In this document: positions 62,310-64,000 of the stretch, in pieces
How the letters are laid out: each line of letters starts with the position of its first letter
Numbering within the stretch: the first letter of the stretch is position 1
Origin: an uncultured Clostridia bacterium
GTDB lineage: Bacteria; Bacillota; Clostridia; Saccharofermentanales; DTU023
Direction: 5' to 3'
Assembly: GCA_937922005.1 (NCBI GenBank)
Contig: CAKZWV010000038.1
Span: forward strand, 1 to 64,000
Length of the DNA stretch: 64,000 bases
Notes under the pieces: model-generated
What the model saw: the letters and a program-made list of their open reading frames with translations, nothing else
Told to the model about the DNA's origin: nothing
Databases searched by the model: none
Made by a program: the position numbers and the translations under genes

Positions 62310-63149
62310 ATGACTTATTCCCTATTCCATACCATGAAAACTTTCCCTGCTGCCCAGGGGCACAAGATGGCTGCTCCACTATTTAGCCCAGACCAAGGCC
62401 ACGTCGAGGCCGTAACTTCTAGTCAAGGCCAGGCCAAGGCCCCTCTCCGCTCAAGCTCCGACCGGAAACTTCTAGTTTTGCTGCGACATGGCCAAAGTGC
62501 CTGGAACCTAGAAAATCGTTTCACCGGCTGGGTTGATGTCGATCTCAGCGAAGAGGGCTACCGGCAGTGCCATGATGCGGGACAAAGAATCAAAGCGTCG
62601 GGCATTCAATTTGACATTCTCTACACCTCCGTGCTCAAACGAGCTATCAAGACTGGCCACCTCGTCTTAGAAGAGGCCGACCAGCTTTGGATCCCCGAGG
62701 TGAAAAGCTGGCGGCTGAATGAGCGCCATTATGGAGCCTTGCAAGGACTCAATAAGAAAGATACTGCAGAAAAATATGGCGATGAAAAAGTCCATATTTG
62801 GCGGCGGTCCTACGACACCCTTCCCCCGACTATGGCAGATGATGCGGAATTTTCGGCAGTCCATGATCCCCGCTATGCGAATTTGCCCCAGGACATTATC
62901 CCCCGGGCTGAGAACCTCAAGATCACCCTCGACCGGGTCTTGCCTTTCTGGGAAGACCAGATTGCCCCGGCCCTCTTGGACAACAAGACCGTCCTCATTG
63001 CAGCCCATGGGAACTCTCTCCGGGCCCTAGCCAAACATATTGAGCAGATCAGCGACGAGGACATTATGAACCTTGAAATTGCCACCGGTACCCCTCTGCT
63101 CTACGAACTCGATGCCAATCTCCAATTCATTGAAAAACATTATTTATAG
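62310..63149 (+). CDS. gpmA: 2,3-bisphosphoglycerate-dependent phosphoglycerate mutase
   Basis: Glycolytic and gluconeogenic enzyme interconverting 3- and 2-phosphoglycerate. The phosphohistidine motif [40 protein letters not shown], the [19 protein letters not shown] stretch and [18 protein letters not shown] are all present. An N-terminal extension of about 50 low-complexity residues precedes the fold. The ATG has AAAGGAGA, so the extension is real. The malQ start is 6 bp after its stop. Confidence 0.96.
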   Translation: MTYSLFHTMKTFPAAQGHKMAAPLFSPDQGHVEAVTSSQGQAKAPLRSSSDRKLLVLLRHGQSAWNLENRFTGWVDVDLSEEGYRQCHDAGQRIKASGIQFDILYTSVLKRAIKTGHLVLEEADQLWIPEVKSWRLNERHYGALQGLNKKDTAEKYGDEKVHIWRRSYDTLPPTMADDAEFSAVHDPRYANLPQDIIPRAENLKITLDRVLPFWEDQIAPALLDNKTVLIAAHGNSLRALAKHIEQISDEDIMNLEIATGTPLLYELDANLQFIEKHYL

Positions 63150-63155
63150 GTGCCT

Positions 63156-64000
63156 ATGAAAAGAACTTCTGGGATCTTACTCCCCCTTTTTTCCCTCCCC
63201 TCCCCCTATGGGATCGGGACCCTCGGTCGTGAGGCCCTCCGCTGGATTGACCTCCTCCATGAGGCAGGTCAGACCTATTGGCAGATACTCCCCCTTGGCA
63301 TTACCGGCCCGGGCGATTCTCCCTATCAGTCACAGTCTAGTTTTGCGGGAAACCCTTATTTTATTGACCTAGATGCCCTAGCTGCCGACAAGCTCCTCGA
63401 CCCAACGGCACCCAGACAATTTTCTTGGGGGGCCAATCCCCACCAGGTAGACTATGGGGCCCTATGGGAAGAGCGGACCAAGATTTTGCACTGGGTCTGG
63501 GAGGCTTTTAAATTTGCTCGCTTTGCCCCGATCGAAGAGGCTTTTACCGAGTTTAAGGAGGAGGCAAAGGATTGGCTGGAAGAATTCGTCCTCTACCGGG
63601 TCATCAAGGCCTCGCAGGACCACAAGTCTTGGCTAGACTGGCCCAGCCCCCTCCGGGACCGGGAGCCCAAGGCCCTCAAGAGCTTTGCCACAAACCATAC
63701 CGATGAAATGGAATATGAACGTTTCATTCAATTTCTTTTCTTCCGTCAATGGACTAAGATCCGGACCTATGCCAAAGAAAAAGAGGTCCTCCTCCTAGGG
63801 GACTTACCCATGTATTGCGCCGAAGACTCGGCTGATGTTTGGGCCCACCGGGAGCTCTTCTTGTGCCAAGAAGACGGCCTACCTGACCCTGTCGCTGCCA
63901 TTCCTCCGGATGCCTTCAGTGACGAGGGACAATTATGGGGCAACCCCCTCTATGATTGGGAGGCTATGAAAAAAGATGGCTATCAGTGGTGGATCGCTCG
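63156..64000 (+). CDS. malQ: 4-alpha-glucanotransferase (3' end cut by window edge)
   Basis: The first 281 residues of an amylomaltase (GH77), usually about 500. Family segments are SGILLPLFSLPSPYGIGTLG, the substrate-binding YWQILPLGITGPGDSPYQSQ, SSFAGNPYFIDLDAL and the GDLPMYCAEDSADVWAHREL region before the catalytic Asp. It rearranges maltodextrins during glycogen or maltose use. Its 6 bp spacing from gpmA implies co-transcription; the rest lies right of the window. Confidence 0.95.
   Translation, partial: MKRTSGILLPLFSLPSPYGIGTLGREALRWIDLLHEAGQTYWQILPLGITGPGDSPYQSQSSFAGNPYFIDLDALAADKLLDPTAPRQFSWGANPHQVDYGALWEERTKILHWVWEAFKFARFAPIEEAFTEFKEEAKDWLEEFVLYRVIKASQDHKSWLDWPSPLRDREPKALKSFATNHTDEMEYERFIQFLFFRQWTKIRTYAKEKEVLLLGDLPMYCAEDSADVWAHRELFLCQEDGLPDPVAAIPPDAFSDEGQLWGNPLYDWEAMKKDGYQWWIA

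Overview
The window looks like a piece of a mid-GC (roughly 50%) Bacillota chromosome, most likely from a clostridial lineage. The evidence is Firmicutes-type: a CIRCE element in front of groES-groEL, a RemA (DUF370) regulator next to gmk and rpoZ, an L27 with the cleavable N-terminus plus its Prp protease gene, a PF16949-type ABC exporter, DUF4364-like and DUF5711-like proteins, and HisKA/OmpR-type PhoR-PhoP. I cannot name a genus. Almost every gene lies on the minus strand and is tightly packed, often with 1-8 bp start/stop overlaps; only a tRNA-Gln, a DUF4364-like regulator gene, gpmA and malQ are on the plus strand.

Layout: ppdK (cut by the left edge); a remA-gmk-rpoZ-glyS operon; tsaE-tsaB-uvrC-metallophosphoesterase; rplM-rpsI; secD-secF-D,D-carboxypeptidase; gtrA-folC-TPR protein-threonine synthase-like pseudoenzyme; tRNA-Leu; hisS-aspS-lepB-lepA; galK with an ABC exporter; tRNA-Gln followed by a short low-GC patch with a recombinase remnant; a flavoprotein and a DUF5711-like protein; pstSCAB-phoPR with a Pho box; groESL; an envelope-like cluster (1402-residue protein with a dead CpsB-like phosphatase domain, a divergent LCP protein, a CvpA-like protein); galE; a DUF4364-like regulator; rplU-prp-rpmA and obgE; two secreted CAP proteins; an SDR enzyme; an unknown membrane protein; and gpmA-malQ (cut by the right edge).

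The genes are mostly housekeeping (translation, secretion, phosphate uptake, folate, galactose/glycogen and lower glycolysis). Several observations go beyond that. (1) The 10-mer GGARTATTTG occurs at least 16 times by hand count against about 0.25 expected at uniform composition, in both strands, in genes and in gaps. (2) The threonine synthase homologue in the folC operon lacks the PLP lysine. (3) The 1402-residue protein carries a CpsB-type PHP domain with its metal ligands lost, beside a divergent LCP protein. (4) Short tandem duplications recur at gene boundaries. (5) Both plus-strand protein operons have intrinsic-terminator-like hairpins in their leaders. (6) Many otherwise ordinary enzymes carry long low-complexity tails or inserts. 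No CRISPR array, intact insertion sequence or prophage was seen.
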